A stretch of 47,330 nt of DNA, from contig JAEWGR010000053.1 of the NCBI GenBank assembly GCA_023388195.1, positions 1 to 47,330 on the forward strand. The letters are read 5' to 3'. The notes under the pieces are model-generated. The model was given only the letters and a program-made list of their open reading frames with translations, was not told the DNA's origin and did not search any database. A program made the position numbers and the translations under genes. How positions within the stretch are numbered: position 1 is the first letter of the stretch; the number at the start of each line of letters is the position of its first letter. Source of the stretch: Bacillota bacterium. GTDB lineage: Bacteria > Bacillota > Negativicutes > Sporomusales > Sporomusaceae. Shown here one piece after another: positions 40,713-47,330 of the stretch.

Positions 40713-40869
40713 AAAGTAGTATTGTAATGCGCTGCTTGAATTGTTGTTAAAGATCTGAGGAATTGATAATTCTTTTAAAGACGGAAAAAGTATTGTGATA
40801 TTCACAGTTTGTAAATTTTTAGAGTCAAAATAGGGGCTATTTCAAGAAAATGCATTCCCCATTATGTAA

Positions 40870-40898
40870 TTGACAACCAATAATTTAATGAATAAAAT
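40870..40898 (+). promoter_or_regulatory. sigma-A promoter of katG
   Basis: TTGACA (40870-40875), a 17-base spacer and TAAAAT (40893-40898). This is 164 bases before the katG ATG, giving a long leader of roughly 155 bases. Confidence 0.65.
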
Positions 40899-41061
40899 AA
40901 AAACATAATAATGTTTAATTTTGAATATTGATTTTTTATTAAAAAAGGTAGTACATAAGGCTGGGAGCCACCTGTCTGTAAATGACTGATAAAAAAGAAC
41001 CTTTCAGCGTTTTTTGCCCCTATGGCTTGTCAAATAGAAAAAAAGAAAAGGAGTTGCTTTA

Positions 41062-43239
41062 ATGAGTGAAGACAGCAAGTGCCCAGTAACAGGCATGACC
41101 AGAAAAGCCATTGCCGGCGGTGGCACCGCAAACCGGGATTGGTGGCCGAACCAGTTAAACCTTAAGATTTTGCATCAGCATTCCTCGCTTTCCAACCCCA
41201 TGGGTGAGTCTTTCAACTATGCTGAAGAATTCAAAAGTCTCGATCTGAAAGCTGTGAAGCAAGACCTTTATGCGTTGATGACTGACTCCCAGGAGTGGTG
41301 GCCGGCTGATTATGGTCACTATGGGCCGCTCTTCATAAGGATGGCCTGGCACAGTGCCGGTACATACCGCCTCAACGACGGCCGCGGCGGCGCCGGATCG
41401 GGTTCTCAGCGCCTGGCTCCTCTCAACAGCTGGCCTGACAATGTGAACCTGGACAAGGCCCGTCGCTTGCTCTGGCCAATTAAGCAGAAATATGGCAAGA
41501 AAATCTCCTGGGCCGACCTGATGATTCTGGCCGGCAATTGTGCTCTCGAATCTATGGGGCTTAAGACTTTCGGTTTTGGTGGCGGCCGTGTGGACGTTTG
41601 GGAACCGGAAGAGGATATCTATTGGGGCTCTGAGGGTGAGTGGCTTGGTGACGAGCGTTATTCCGGCAACCGGGATCTTGAGAATCCGCTTGCTGCCGTG
41701 CAGATGGGCCTGATCTACGTGAACCCGGAAGGTCCGAACGGTAACCCTGACCCGGTTGCCTCTGGCCGTGACGTGCGTGATACCTTCGCCCGGATGGCTA
41801 TGAACGACGAAGAGACCGTCGCTCTTGTCGCCGGCGGCCATACCTTCGGCAAATGTCATGGCGCCGGTCCGGCGACACATGTTGGGCCTGAACCTGAGGC
41901 TGCCGGCATCGAGGAACAGGGCCTGGGCTGGAAGAACAGCTTCGGCAGCGGCAAAGGCGGCCATACGATCGGCAGCGGCATTGAGGGCGCCTGGAAACCC
42001 AACCCGACTACCTGGGACATGGGCTATTTAAAAGTGCTGTTTAAATACGAGTGGGAACTGGTTAAGAGTCCGGCCGGAGCGCATCAGTGGCTGGCCAAAG
42101 ACGTAGCCGAAGAAGATATGGTAGTTGACGCCCATGATCCGAACAAAAAACACCGGCCGATGATGACCACTGCGGATCTTTCCCTGCGCCACGATCCGGT
42201 CTATGAACCGATCGCCCGGCGTTACCTGGAAAACCCGGCTGAATTTCAGGACGCCTTTGCCCGGGCCTGGTTCAAACTGACCCATCGCGACATGGGGCCT
42301 CGTTCCCGCTATCTCGGTCCGGAAGTTCCTGCGGAAGAACTGATCTGGCAGGACCCGGTGCCTCCAGTCGATTATGAACTGATTAACGCACAGGATATTG
42401 CCGATCTTAAAGGCAAAATTGTTGCTTCCGGCCTGTCAATCTCCCAATTGGTTGCCACGGCCTGGGCTTCTGCCGCCTCATACCGCGGCTCTGACAAGCG
42501 GGGCGGAACAAATGGGGCACGCCTCCGCCTGGCACCACAGAAAGACTGGGCAGTTAACCAACCGGCTCAACTGCAGGCTGTCCTTGAGGTTCTGGAAAAA
42601 ATTCAGGCAGACTTCAACAGCAGCCAGCAGGGCGCCAAAAAAGTTTCCCTGGCTGACCTGATTGTTCTGGGGGGATGTGCGGCCATTGAACAGGCTGCAA
42701 AGAATGGCGGCAGCACTGTGTCTGTTCCGTTTAAACCAGGACGGACCGATGCATCCCAGGAACAGACTGAGGTTCATTCTTTTGCGGTGATGGAACCGAA
42801 AGCAGATGGCTTCCGCAACTACCAGCAAGGCAAATTCTCCGTATCCGCCGAGGAAATGCTGCTTGACCGGGCGCAATTGCTGACGTTGACTGCACCGGAG
42901 ATGACCGTTCTTATTGGTGGCCTGCGTGTGTTGAATATCAACTTCAACCAGTCGCAGCACGGCGTCTTTACCAAGCGGCCAGAGACCCTTACTAACGATT
43001 TCTTTGTGAATCTGCTCGATATGAGCACTACGTGGAAGGCGGTATCGGACGCCGCCGACGCATTTGAAGGCCGTGACCGTGTCACCGGTGAGCTTAAGTG
43101 GACTGGCACCCGGGTTGACCTCTTATTTGGTTCGAACTCTCAACTTCGTGCCATCGCTGAAGTATATGGCTGCCAGGATTCGCAAGCCAAATTCCTAAGC
43201 GACTTTGTAGCGGTCTGGGATAAGGTTATGAGTCTGTAA
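41062..43239 (+). CDS. katG: catalase-peroxidase KatG
   Basis: A 725-residue bifunctional heme enzyme that removes hydrogen peroxide. The distal residues Arg93, Trp96 and His97 (RMAWHSAGTYR), the Tyr219 (MGLIYVNPEGPNG) and Met245 (ARMAMND) of the Trp-Tyr-Met adduct, with the 26-residue Tyr-Met distance of known KatG, and the proximal His260 (GGHTFGK) are all present. The C-terminal duplicated half starts near LINAQDIADLKGKIV. Length is standard. ATG 41062 follows AAAAGGAG. It gives the anaerobe oxygen tolerance. Confidence 0.97.
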   Translation: MSEDSKCPVTGMTRKAIAGGGTANRDWWPNQLNLKILHQHSSLSNPMGESFNYAEEFKSLDLKAVKQDLYALMTDSQEWWPADYGHYGPLFIRMAWHSAGTYRLNDGRGGAGSGSQRLAPLNSWPDNVNLDKARRLLWPIKQKYGKKISWADLMILAGNCALESMGLKTFGFGGGRVDVWEPEEDIYWGSEGEWLGDERYSGNRDLENPLAAVQMGLIYVNPEGPNGNPDPVASGRDVRDTFARMAMNDEETVALVAGGHTFGKCHGAGPATHVGPEPEAAGIEEQGLGWKNSFGSGKGGHTIGSGIEGAWKPNPTTWDMGYLKVLFKYEWELVKSPAGAHQWLAKDVAEEDMVVDAHDPNKKHRPMMTTADLSLRHDPVYEPIARRYLENPAEFQDAFARAWFKLTHRDMGPRSRYLGPEVPAEELIWQDPVPPVDYELINAQDIADLKGKIVASGLSISQLVATAWASAASYRGSDKRGGTNGARLRLAPQKDWAVNQPAQLQAVLEVLEKIQADFNSSQQGAKKVSLADLIVLGGCAAIEQAAKNGGSTVSVPFKPGRTDASQEQTEVHSFAVMEPKADGFRNYQQGKFSVSAEEMLLDRAQLLTLTAPEMTVLIGGLRVLNINFNQSQHGVFTKRPETLTNDFFVNLLDMSTTWKAVSDAADAFEGRDRVTGELKWTGTRVDLLFGSNSQLRAIAEVYGCQDSQAKFLSDFVAVWDKVMSL

Positions 43240-43323
43240 TTTGTCAGGCGGAGATCGGTAAGCAATAGCCGGTCACTGATTGACGGGTGTTTGAAACTTT
43301 TTAGAGATAATGGCCGAATAGGC

Positions 43324-43361
43324 AGGCGGCGTTTCAATCAATTTGAAACGCCGCCTTTTTT
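43324..43361. terminator. bidirectional terminator between katG and the MFS gene
   Basis: AGGCGGCGTTTCAA pairs perfectly with TTGAAACGCCGCCT around a four-base loop and ends in TTTTTT. It lies between convergent genes. Confidence 0.85.
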
Positions 43362-43374
43362 ACGTAACCAGGCG

Positions 43375-44565
43375 TCAGCAATTGCTTTTCTCTGTGAAAT
43401 AATAGAATAATGCTGCGACCGGCATGCTTAGTCCAAGCAGGGAGGCAAGCATCCAGCCGCCATGAGCATAGGCCCAGCCACCTAACGCCGAACCGATTGC
43501 GCCGCCAATAAAGAAAACAGCCATGAATACCCCGTTTACGCGTCCGCGGATTTCGTTTCCTAAAGAATAAATCATGCGCTGACTGAGCACGAGATTACCA
43601 GACACCGCCATATCCAAGGCAATAGCCGCAGTGACCAGCATTGCTAAAGAGATTGTTGAAGCATCTGCAAATATATGGGTAAGCAGAAAAGATAGAGCAG
43701 CAATGACAATAGCCAAACCGGTCAAGCCTTTCGTCCAGCCTTTATCGGCCAGTCTGCCGGCAATGGGAGCCGCGATGGCACCGGCTACACCGGCAAGGGC
43801 GAATAAGGCAATTCCCTGCTGTGACAGATGAAAATGACTGGCCAGCCATAAAGGGATTACTGTCCAAAACAGACTGAAAGCACCGAACAGGCAGGCTTGA
43901 TAAAAAGCCCGGCGGCGTAAGACCGCCTTTGTTTTAAAAAGTGACCACAACGAACAGATCAAATCGCCATAATTCATAGTTGGCGCAGGCGTCCGTGTGG
44001 GAAGAACGCAAGCCAGCAACACAGCCAGTATGGCCGTAAGGGCAGCCGAGAGGATAAATATTGCCTGCCAGCCCCAAAGATCGGTCACAAAACTGGCTAT
44101 TGGCCGGGCCAGCATGATTCCCAGCAATAACCCGCTCATTACATTGCCTACCACCTGGCCCCGCCGTTCTTCTGAGGCCAGATGGGCTGCATAGGGTACC
44201 AGTATTTGTGCTGCCACGGAACCGAGTCCGGTAAACATGGCTGCAATTAGGAATAATGACGCGTTATGGGTAAGGGAGGCTGCAACTAAGGCGCAAACTA
44301 CAACTACCAAGGTGGAGACAACTAACTGCCGGTTTTCAATGAGGTCACACAGCGGGACAATAAATAATAACCCGGCAACATAACCAATTTGCGTTAAGGT
44401 TACAATCAAGCCTGCTGATGCTAGCGGCAGATGTGTATCGATGCTGATCGGGCCAACCAATGGTTGCGCATAGTAAAGATTGGCAACAATTACGCCGCAG
44501 GCGATGGCTAATAAAGCGGTAATCCAACTGGGAACCGGATGAGTTTTTGTTTGTATCATATTCAT
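43375..44565 (-). CDS. MFS transporter (drug-efflux type)
   Basis: A 396-residue major facilitator with 12 helices. The NLYYAQPLVGPI motif after helix 1 and the PLCDLIENRQLVVSTL loop (motif A-like) are typical of the YgaY/arabinose-efflux-like MFS group; a second half begins near RAFYQACLFGAFSLFW. Divergent to a TetR regulator with a shared operator, so it probably exports a toxic compound sensed by that regulator. ATG 44565 follows CAGGGAT. Confidence 0.88.
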   Translation of the reverse strand: MNMIQTKTHPVPSWITALLAIACGVIVANLYYAQPLVGPISIDTHLPLASAGLIVTLTQIGYVAGLLFIVPLCDLIENRQLVVSTLVVVVCALVAASLTHNASLFLIAAMFTGLGSVAAQILVPYAAHLASEERRGQVVGNVMSGLLLGIMLARPIASFVTDLWGWQAIFILSAALTAILAVLLACVLPTRTPAPTMNYGDLICSLWSLFKTKAVLRRRAFYQACLFGAFSLFWTVIPLWLASHFHLSQQGIALFALAGVAGAIAAPIAGRLADKGWTKGLTGLAIVIAALSFLLTHIFADASTISLAMLVTAAIALDMAVSGNLVLSQRMIYSLGNEIRGRVNGVFMAVFFIGGAIGSALGGWAYAHGGWMLASLLGLSMPVAALFYYFTEKSNC

Positions 44566-44618
44566 ATCAATCCCTGCCTTCCATTTTTTACGTTTCAGTA
44601 TAATTTTGGCGCCTAATG

Positions 44619-44674
44619 AATACTGAACGTACAGTTTATTTAATGAGTTAATTATAAACTAAACGTTCAGTATT
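44619..44674. promoter_or_regulatory. TetR-type operator between MFS and tetR genes
   Basis: AATACTGAACGTACAGTTTA (44619-44638) and TAAACTAAACGTTCAGTATT (44655-44674) are complementary at 18 of 20 positions around 16 bases. The inner AACGT..AGTTTA half-sites fit two binding sites of a TetR dimer. It covers the region upstream of the MFS start. Confidence 0.7.
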
Positions 44675-44765
44675 GTAAAGATGTATTTTATTTCCTTTGT
44701 AAGGAGATATTTAGTATAATGTACGTATAGTTTTCGGTATGCAAATATGCAGGGAGGTATTTCAT

Positions 44766-45347
44766 TTGGAAAAGAAAAAAGGGCGTCCCCGCAACGCCGC
44801 GACAGAACAAGCCATTCTTGCTGCCGCCTATGATTTATTGCTGGAAAAAGGCTTTGGAACTGTAACTGTTGAAAAAATTGCTGAACGGGCTCAGGTGAGT
44901 AAAGCGACAATTTATAAATGGTGGCCAAATAAAGCGGCGGTTGTTATGGACAGCTTTCTGTCTGCCGCTATGTCCCGGCTGCCTGTGCCGGATACCGGCT
45001 CCGTTATTGAGGATATAGTTATTCAGGTTACCAATTTAGCCAGGTTTTTAACAAGCCGGGAAGGGAAAGTAATTAATGAATTCATTGCCGCAGGCCAGTT
45101 TGATTTGAAGCTGGCCGAGGAATACCGGGCAAGGTATTTTAATCCCCGGCGGCTGGATTCCCGGCGCATTTTAGAACGAGGTGTGCAACGAGGCGAGCTA
45201 AAACCGGACTTAAACCTTGAATTATGTATTGACTTAATTTATGGGCCGCTTTTCTACCGTTTATTAGTAACCGGGGAAAACGTAGATGAAGCTTTTATTG
45301 AAGTATTGATACACTATGCATTTGCCGGGATTAAGTCAGGCACCTAA
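44766..45347 (+). CDS. TetR/AcrR-family transcriptional repressor
   Basis: A 193-residue repressor. The N-terminal helix-turn-helix is clear: RNAATEQAILAAAYDLLLEK, GTVTVEKIAERAQVSKATIYKWW, followed by the all-helical ligand-binding domain with the TetR_C_11-like GKVINEFIAAGQFD segment. TTG 44766 has GGGAGGT 8 bases upstream; an ATG at 44739 is in frame but upstream of that site. It is divergent from the MFS pump and is expected to repress it via the operator at 44619-44674. Confidence 0.92.
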   Translation: MEKKKGRPRNAATEQAILAAAYDLLLEKGFGTVTVEKIAERAQVSKATIYKWWPNKAAVVMDSFLSAAMSRLPVPDTGSVIEDIVIQVTNLARFLTSREGKVINEFIAAGQFDLKLAEEYRARYFNPRRLDSRRILERGVQRGELKPDLNLELCIDLIYGPLFYRLLVTGENVDEAFIEVLIHYAFAGIKSGT

Positions 45348-45411
45348 TATTCTTATAGATTTGGAGGAAAAGTTATAGAAATGAAGTATTTTTTAATTTA
45401 AATAGTAATAT

Positions 45412-45448
45412 AAAAAATCCTGCAATTACTTGGAATTGCAGGATTTTT
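45412..45448 (+). terminator. intrinsic terminator after tetR
   Basis: AAAAAATCCTGCAATT pairs with AATTGCAGGATTTTT. It lies 65 bases after the stop and is functional on either strand. Confidence 0.8.
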
Positions 45449-45529
45449 GGTGTTTATTTGGGAATGTATTGTTCAATCAAGGGCTGCGTAAGGGACTTTT
45501 GGCAGGTCTTCTGAGGGGAGATGGATTGT

Positions 45530-46144
45530 GTGATACATATTCAAAATAATGCGGATACAGTAATAATCGTACTTCATGAGATATATGGGATTAATAGCCA
45601 TATTACAGGCGTTTGCAACAGATTGGCCGAAGAAAAATATGACGTGCTCTGCCCGGATTTGCTATCCGGCCGGCAGGTGCCATTTCACTACCATGAAGAA
45701 CCTATAGCGTATCAGTACTTTATGCAACATGTTGGCTTTGCTTTGGCCCAGCAGCAAGTTGAGGAATTGCTATTACCTATTAGGGATCAGTACCGCCATT
45801 GCTTTATCGTCGGTTATAGCGTCGGCGCCACTATCGCCTGGTTATGCAGCCGAAGCCAGGGTATAGGCGGAGTAGTGGGCTTTTATGGTTCCCGGATAAG
45901 GGATTATAAAGTACTAGAGCCTAACTGTCCGGTATTGCTTATCTTTCCTGAAAAAGAAGAGAGTTTTGATGTTGATTTGTTAATGCAAGAGGTACTTGTT
46001 AACAGAAATGTCAGTGCGGTTAAGGCCAATGCGTTACATGGCTTTGCAGATCCCTGGTCTGAAAGATATTCGAAAGAAGCAAGCGAGCAATTCTTGATGC
46101 AGACAATTGCTTTTATAAATAGCTGTGTTAGGCGCCGGGGCTGA
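45530..46144 (+). CDS. dienelactone hydrolase-like alpha/beta hydrolase
   Basis: A 204-residue alpha/beta hydrolase of the dienelactone hydrolase family. TVIIVLHEIYGIN (oxyanion region), AEEKYDVLCPDLLSGRQ, the nucleophile elbow FIVGYSVGATIAWLCS (Ser in place of the Cys of classical DLH), the VLLIFPEKEESFD acid strand and the ALHGFADPW His motif are in normal order. GTG 45530 has GAGGGGAG 9 bases upstream; the ATG at 45521 adjoins the site directly. It stands alone; substrate unknown. Confidence 0.82.
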   Translation: MIHIQNNADTVIIVLHEIYGINSHITGVCNRLAEEKYDVLCPDLLSGRQVPFHYHEEPIAYQYFMQHVGFALAQQQVEELLLPIRDQYRHCFIVGYSVGATIAWLCSRSQGIGGVVGFYGSRIRDYKVLEPNCPVLLIFPEKEESFDVDLLMQEVLVNRNVSAVKANALHGFADPWSERYSKEASEQFLMQTIAFINSCVRRRG

Positions 46145-46185
46145 AACGGATATAGCCAGGAATAGAAAGAAGCGGCAAAAACTTA

Positions 46186-46214
46186 TTGACAATATAAGAC
46201 ACCAATGATATATT
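46186..46214 (+). promoter_or_regulatory. canonical sigma-A promoter of the 46.2-46.7 kb leader
   Basis: TTGACA (46186-46191), a 17-base spacer and TATATT (46209-46214). It drives the 480-base stretch before the solute-binding protein gene. Confidence 0.75.
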
Positions 46215-46392
46215 ATTCACGTAGTTAAAATTTATGTTATTTTTTATTGTAAAAATGAAAATAAACGAAAAAGTATTCATAAAAATGAATGTTTTACCCT
46301 TTGTTTTCAATGCGTGTAGTTGAAAGTACGGACTTCAGTCTGTACCTTCCAACACTTGCAGACAAAAAGGAATCACATAAGTTATTGTGGTT

Positions 46393-46554
46393 ATGTTTGA
46401 GGCAAAGTTATCAGGAAGACTACGCCAATTAATTCTGCAGGGATGTGAGGCCATCGGCGTAACAATCGTACTACCATCTGTTGCATATGGTTTTTGGTTA
46501 ACGACAGATGGTGATCACAGAATGGCATCGAGTATGGGCCAGTTACTTCCGTAA
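46393..46554 (+). CDS. possible 53-residue small protein within the leader
   Basis: ATG 46393 to TAA 46554 encodes a product with a hydrophobic GVTIVLPSVAYGFWL stretch. There is no good ribosome binding site, and the same bases form the 46470-46511 stem. It may be a chance frame. Confidence 0.2.
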   Translation: MFEAKLSGRLRQLILQGCEAIGVTIVLPSVAYGFWLTTDGDHRMASSMGQLLP

Positions 46555-46631
46555 TAGGTTGTGCAGTAACAGCCTGAAAACTTTTTACCTAAGCGGTCGT
46601 GGGTTGAATAAAAAATAGTGTTTGGTGAAAG

Positions 46632-46674
46632 CGGCAATGGGGCCTTGATATAAGGTCAATTATTGCCGTTTTTT
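46632..46674 (+). terminator. intrinsic terminator just before the binding-protein gene
   Basis: CGGCAAT..GGCCTT pairs with AAGG..ATTGCCG and is followed by TTTTTT. Placed 28 bases upstream of the ATG it would block read-through unless it is controlled. Confidence 0.75.
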
Positions 46675-46701
46675 ATTTTTAATAACAGGAGGTTGCGTGT
46701 A

Positions 46702-47330
46702 ATGAAGCAGATGATTAAAAAATGGTGCCTGACGTTGGTGGCTGTAGTTATGGTGTCGATGCTGGCAGCAGGCTGCAGCAGCAGTAATACCGTATCCAGT
46801 CAGGATACCTCCTTAAAGGGGAAAAAACTGCTAATTGGTATAGGGACCTATGCTCCTTTTTTCTACCAGGATGCCGACGGCAAACAGATTGGTTTTGACG
46901 TGGATTTAATTGATGCGATTAGCAAAAAAGTGGGATTTACCTATGAATTAAAAGTTATGGAATTTGATCCTCTATTTGTTTCTGTACAGACCGGGCAGGT
47001 GAATATGGCTGCCGGACAGGTGTGCATTACCGATGACAGAAGAAAAAAAATGGGCTTTAGCAGTCCTTATTACTATGCCGGCCTGCGGTCGGTTGTCCGA
47101 AAAGATTCCAGTATAACCGGTATGGAGCAGTTGCATGGTAAGAAAATCGCCGTTGAAAAAGGGGCTGCTGCGCACGCTTATACCAGCAAAAGTTTTCCCG
47201 ATTCTGAAATAATCGCTTTTCCGCAGCAGTCGGCAGCCTATATGGAGGTAGAAAAGGGATCAGCCGACGCTACCATTTATGATACGCCGAATGTGGCTTA
47301 CTATCTGAAAACCCATCCGCAAAGCCAAAT
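46702..47330 (+). CDS. amino-acid-type ABC transporter substrate-binding lipoprotein (3' end outside window)
   Basis: The frame is open to the window end (209 codons). A lipobox (LAAGC, near Cys24) ends the signal peptide. The mature part is a family 3 solute-binding protein: KLLIGIGTYAPFFYQDADGK, IGFDVDLIDAISKKVGF, GQVNMAAGQVCITDDRRKKM and FSSPYYYAGL are standard motifs of polar amino acid binding proteins. ATG 46702 has CAGGAGG at a good distance. The permease and ATPase genes probably follow to the right. Confidence 0.88.
   Translation, partial: MKQMIKKWCLTLVAVVMVSMLAAGCSSSNTVSSQDTSLKGKKLLIGIGTYAPFFYQDADGKQIGFDVDLIDAISKKVGFTYELKVMEFDPLFVSVQTGQVNMAAGQVCITDDRRKKMGFSSPYYYAGLRSVVRKDSSITGMEQLHGKKIAVEKGAAAHAYTSKSFPDSEIIAFPQQSAAYMEVEKGSADATIYDTPNVAYYLKTHPQSQ

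Larger units (their letters stand above)
40583..41061. other. AT-rich upstream region of katG
   Basis: It contains an 18-base perfect palindrome and a good sigma-A promoter, listed separately. No supported gene. I looked for a PerR-type box and saw no clear match. Confidence 0.5.
46221..46674 (+). ncRNA. candidate structured leader or small RNA upstream of the binding-protein gene
   Basis: It begins about 7 bases after the canonical promoter and ends with an intrinsic terminator 28 bases before the ATG of the binding-protein gene. It has a strong hairpin (46319-46353, GTTGAAAGTACGGAC with GTCTGTACCTTCCAAC, extended by TGC/GCA) and a second stem near 46470-46511 (ACCATCTGT with ACAGATGGT). 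It does not match the T-box or riboswitch motifs I can recall. It could be an attenuator or a separate small RNA. Confidence 0.4.

Noticed and set aside
41155..41964. Minus-strand open frame of 269 codons within katG
   Set aside because: Shadow of katG, which has every catalytic residue in the plus frame.
43128..43145. GGTTCGAACTC resembling a tRNA T-loop
   Set aside because: It lies inside the katG coding sequence with no surrounding cloverleaf.
46221..46674. T-box, fluoride or other known riboswitch in the leader
   Set aside because: I found no T-box sequence, no fluoride-switch core and no other motif I can name; kept only as an unclassified structured leader.
1..47330. CRISPR array, prophage or replication origin
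   Set aside because: No regularly spaced repeats, no phage module with integrase/terminase, and no dnaA-box cluster were seen.

Overview
The window reads as a chromosomal segment of a diderm, anaerobic Firmicute, most likely Negativicutes and probably Sporomusaceae. This is inferred from the gene set, not from a database search. Outer-membrane proteins (a TonB-dependent siderophore receptor, a TolC-family channel, a PagL-like lipid A deacylase) sit beside anaerobic functions ([FeFe] hydrogenase, citrate-lyase subunits, tripartite tricarboxylate transporter). Base composition looks close to half G+C. I see no rRNA, tRNA or CRISPR.

Region 1 (1-2230): the end of a DUF3307 membrane protein, an MDR-family oxidoreductase and a decayed GIY-YIG/DUF123 gene. 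Region 2 (2227-13036): an iron-acquisition island with four Fur-box-like sites. It carries a TolC-like channel, a siderophore receptor with a divergent AraC regulator, a PepSY membrane protein, a YgbA-family protein, a lone TonB C-terminal-domain protein and an SbmA/YddA-type ABC exporter coupled to a small unknown gene. Between them (9287-9510) is a collapsed second copy of the receptor/AraC pair. Region 3 (13138-15361): an M50 protease, a DUF2271 lipoprotein and a GNAT acetyltransferase.

Region 4 (15708-26038) is a carboxylate catabolic cluster: TctC-TctB-TctA uptake, aconitase, an HpcH/HpaI-CitE-like lyase, an RraA-family aldolase/decarboxylase, a LysR regulator, and divergently citD-citE-citF. 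Together they could take up isocitrate or aconitate, convert it to citrate, cleave it to acetate and oxaloacetate, and decarboxylate the latter. citC, citX and citG are not in the window.

Region 5 (26224-32047) is a flux zone: a DUF2281/Doc toxin-antitoxin pair, mutT, REP-like palindromes, a PucR-type regulator, an HD-domain protein without a GYP loop, a truncated IS3-family element, a GNAT gene and two overlapping coiled-coil frames of unknown function. Region 6 (32122-35462): VOC, carboxymuconolactone-decarboxylase-like and oleate hydratase genes, then an unknown exported protein. Region 7 (35672-38273): a Tat-exported, cytochrome b-anchored [FeFe] hydrogenase operon behind a very good sigma-54 promoter.

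Region 8 (38331-47330): a REP copy, two unknown proteins sharing one module, a PagL-like protein, katG, a divergent MFS/TetR pair with a clear operator, a dienelactone hydrolase-like protein, and a long structured leader ending in a terminator just before an amino-acid-type substrate-binding lipoprotein that runs off the right edge.
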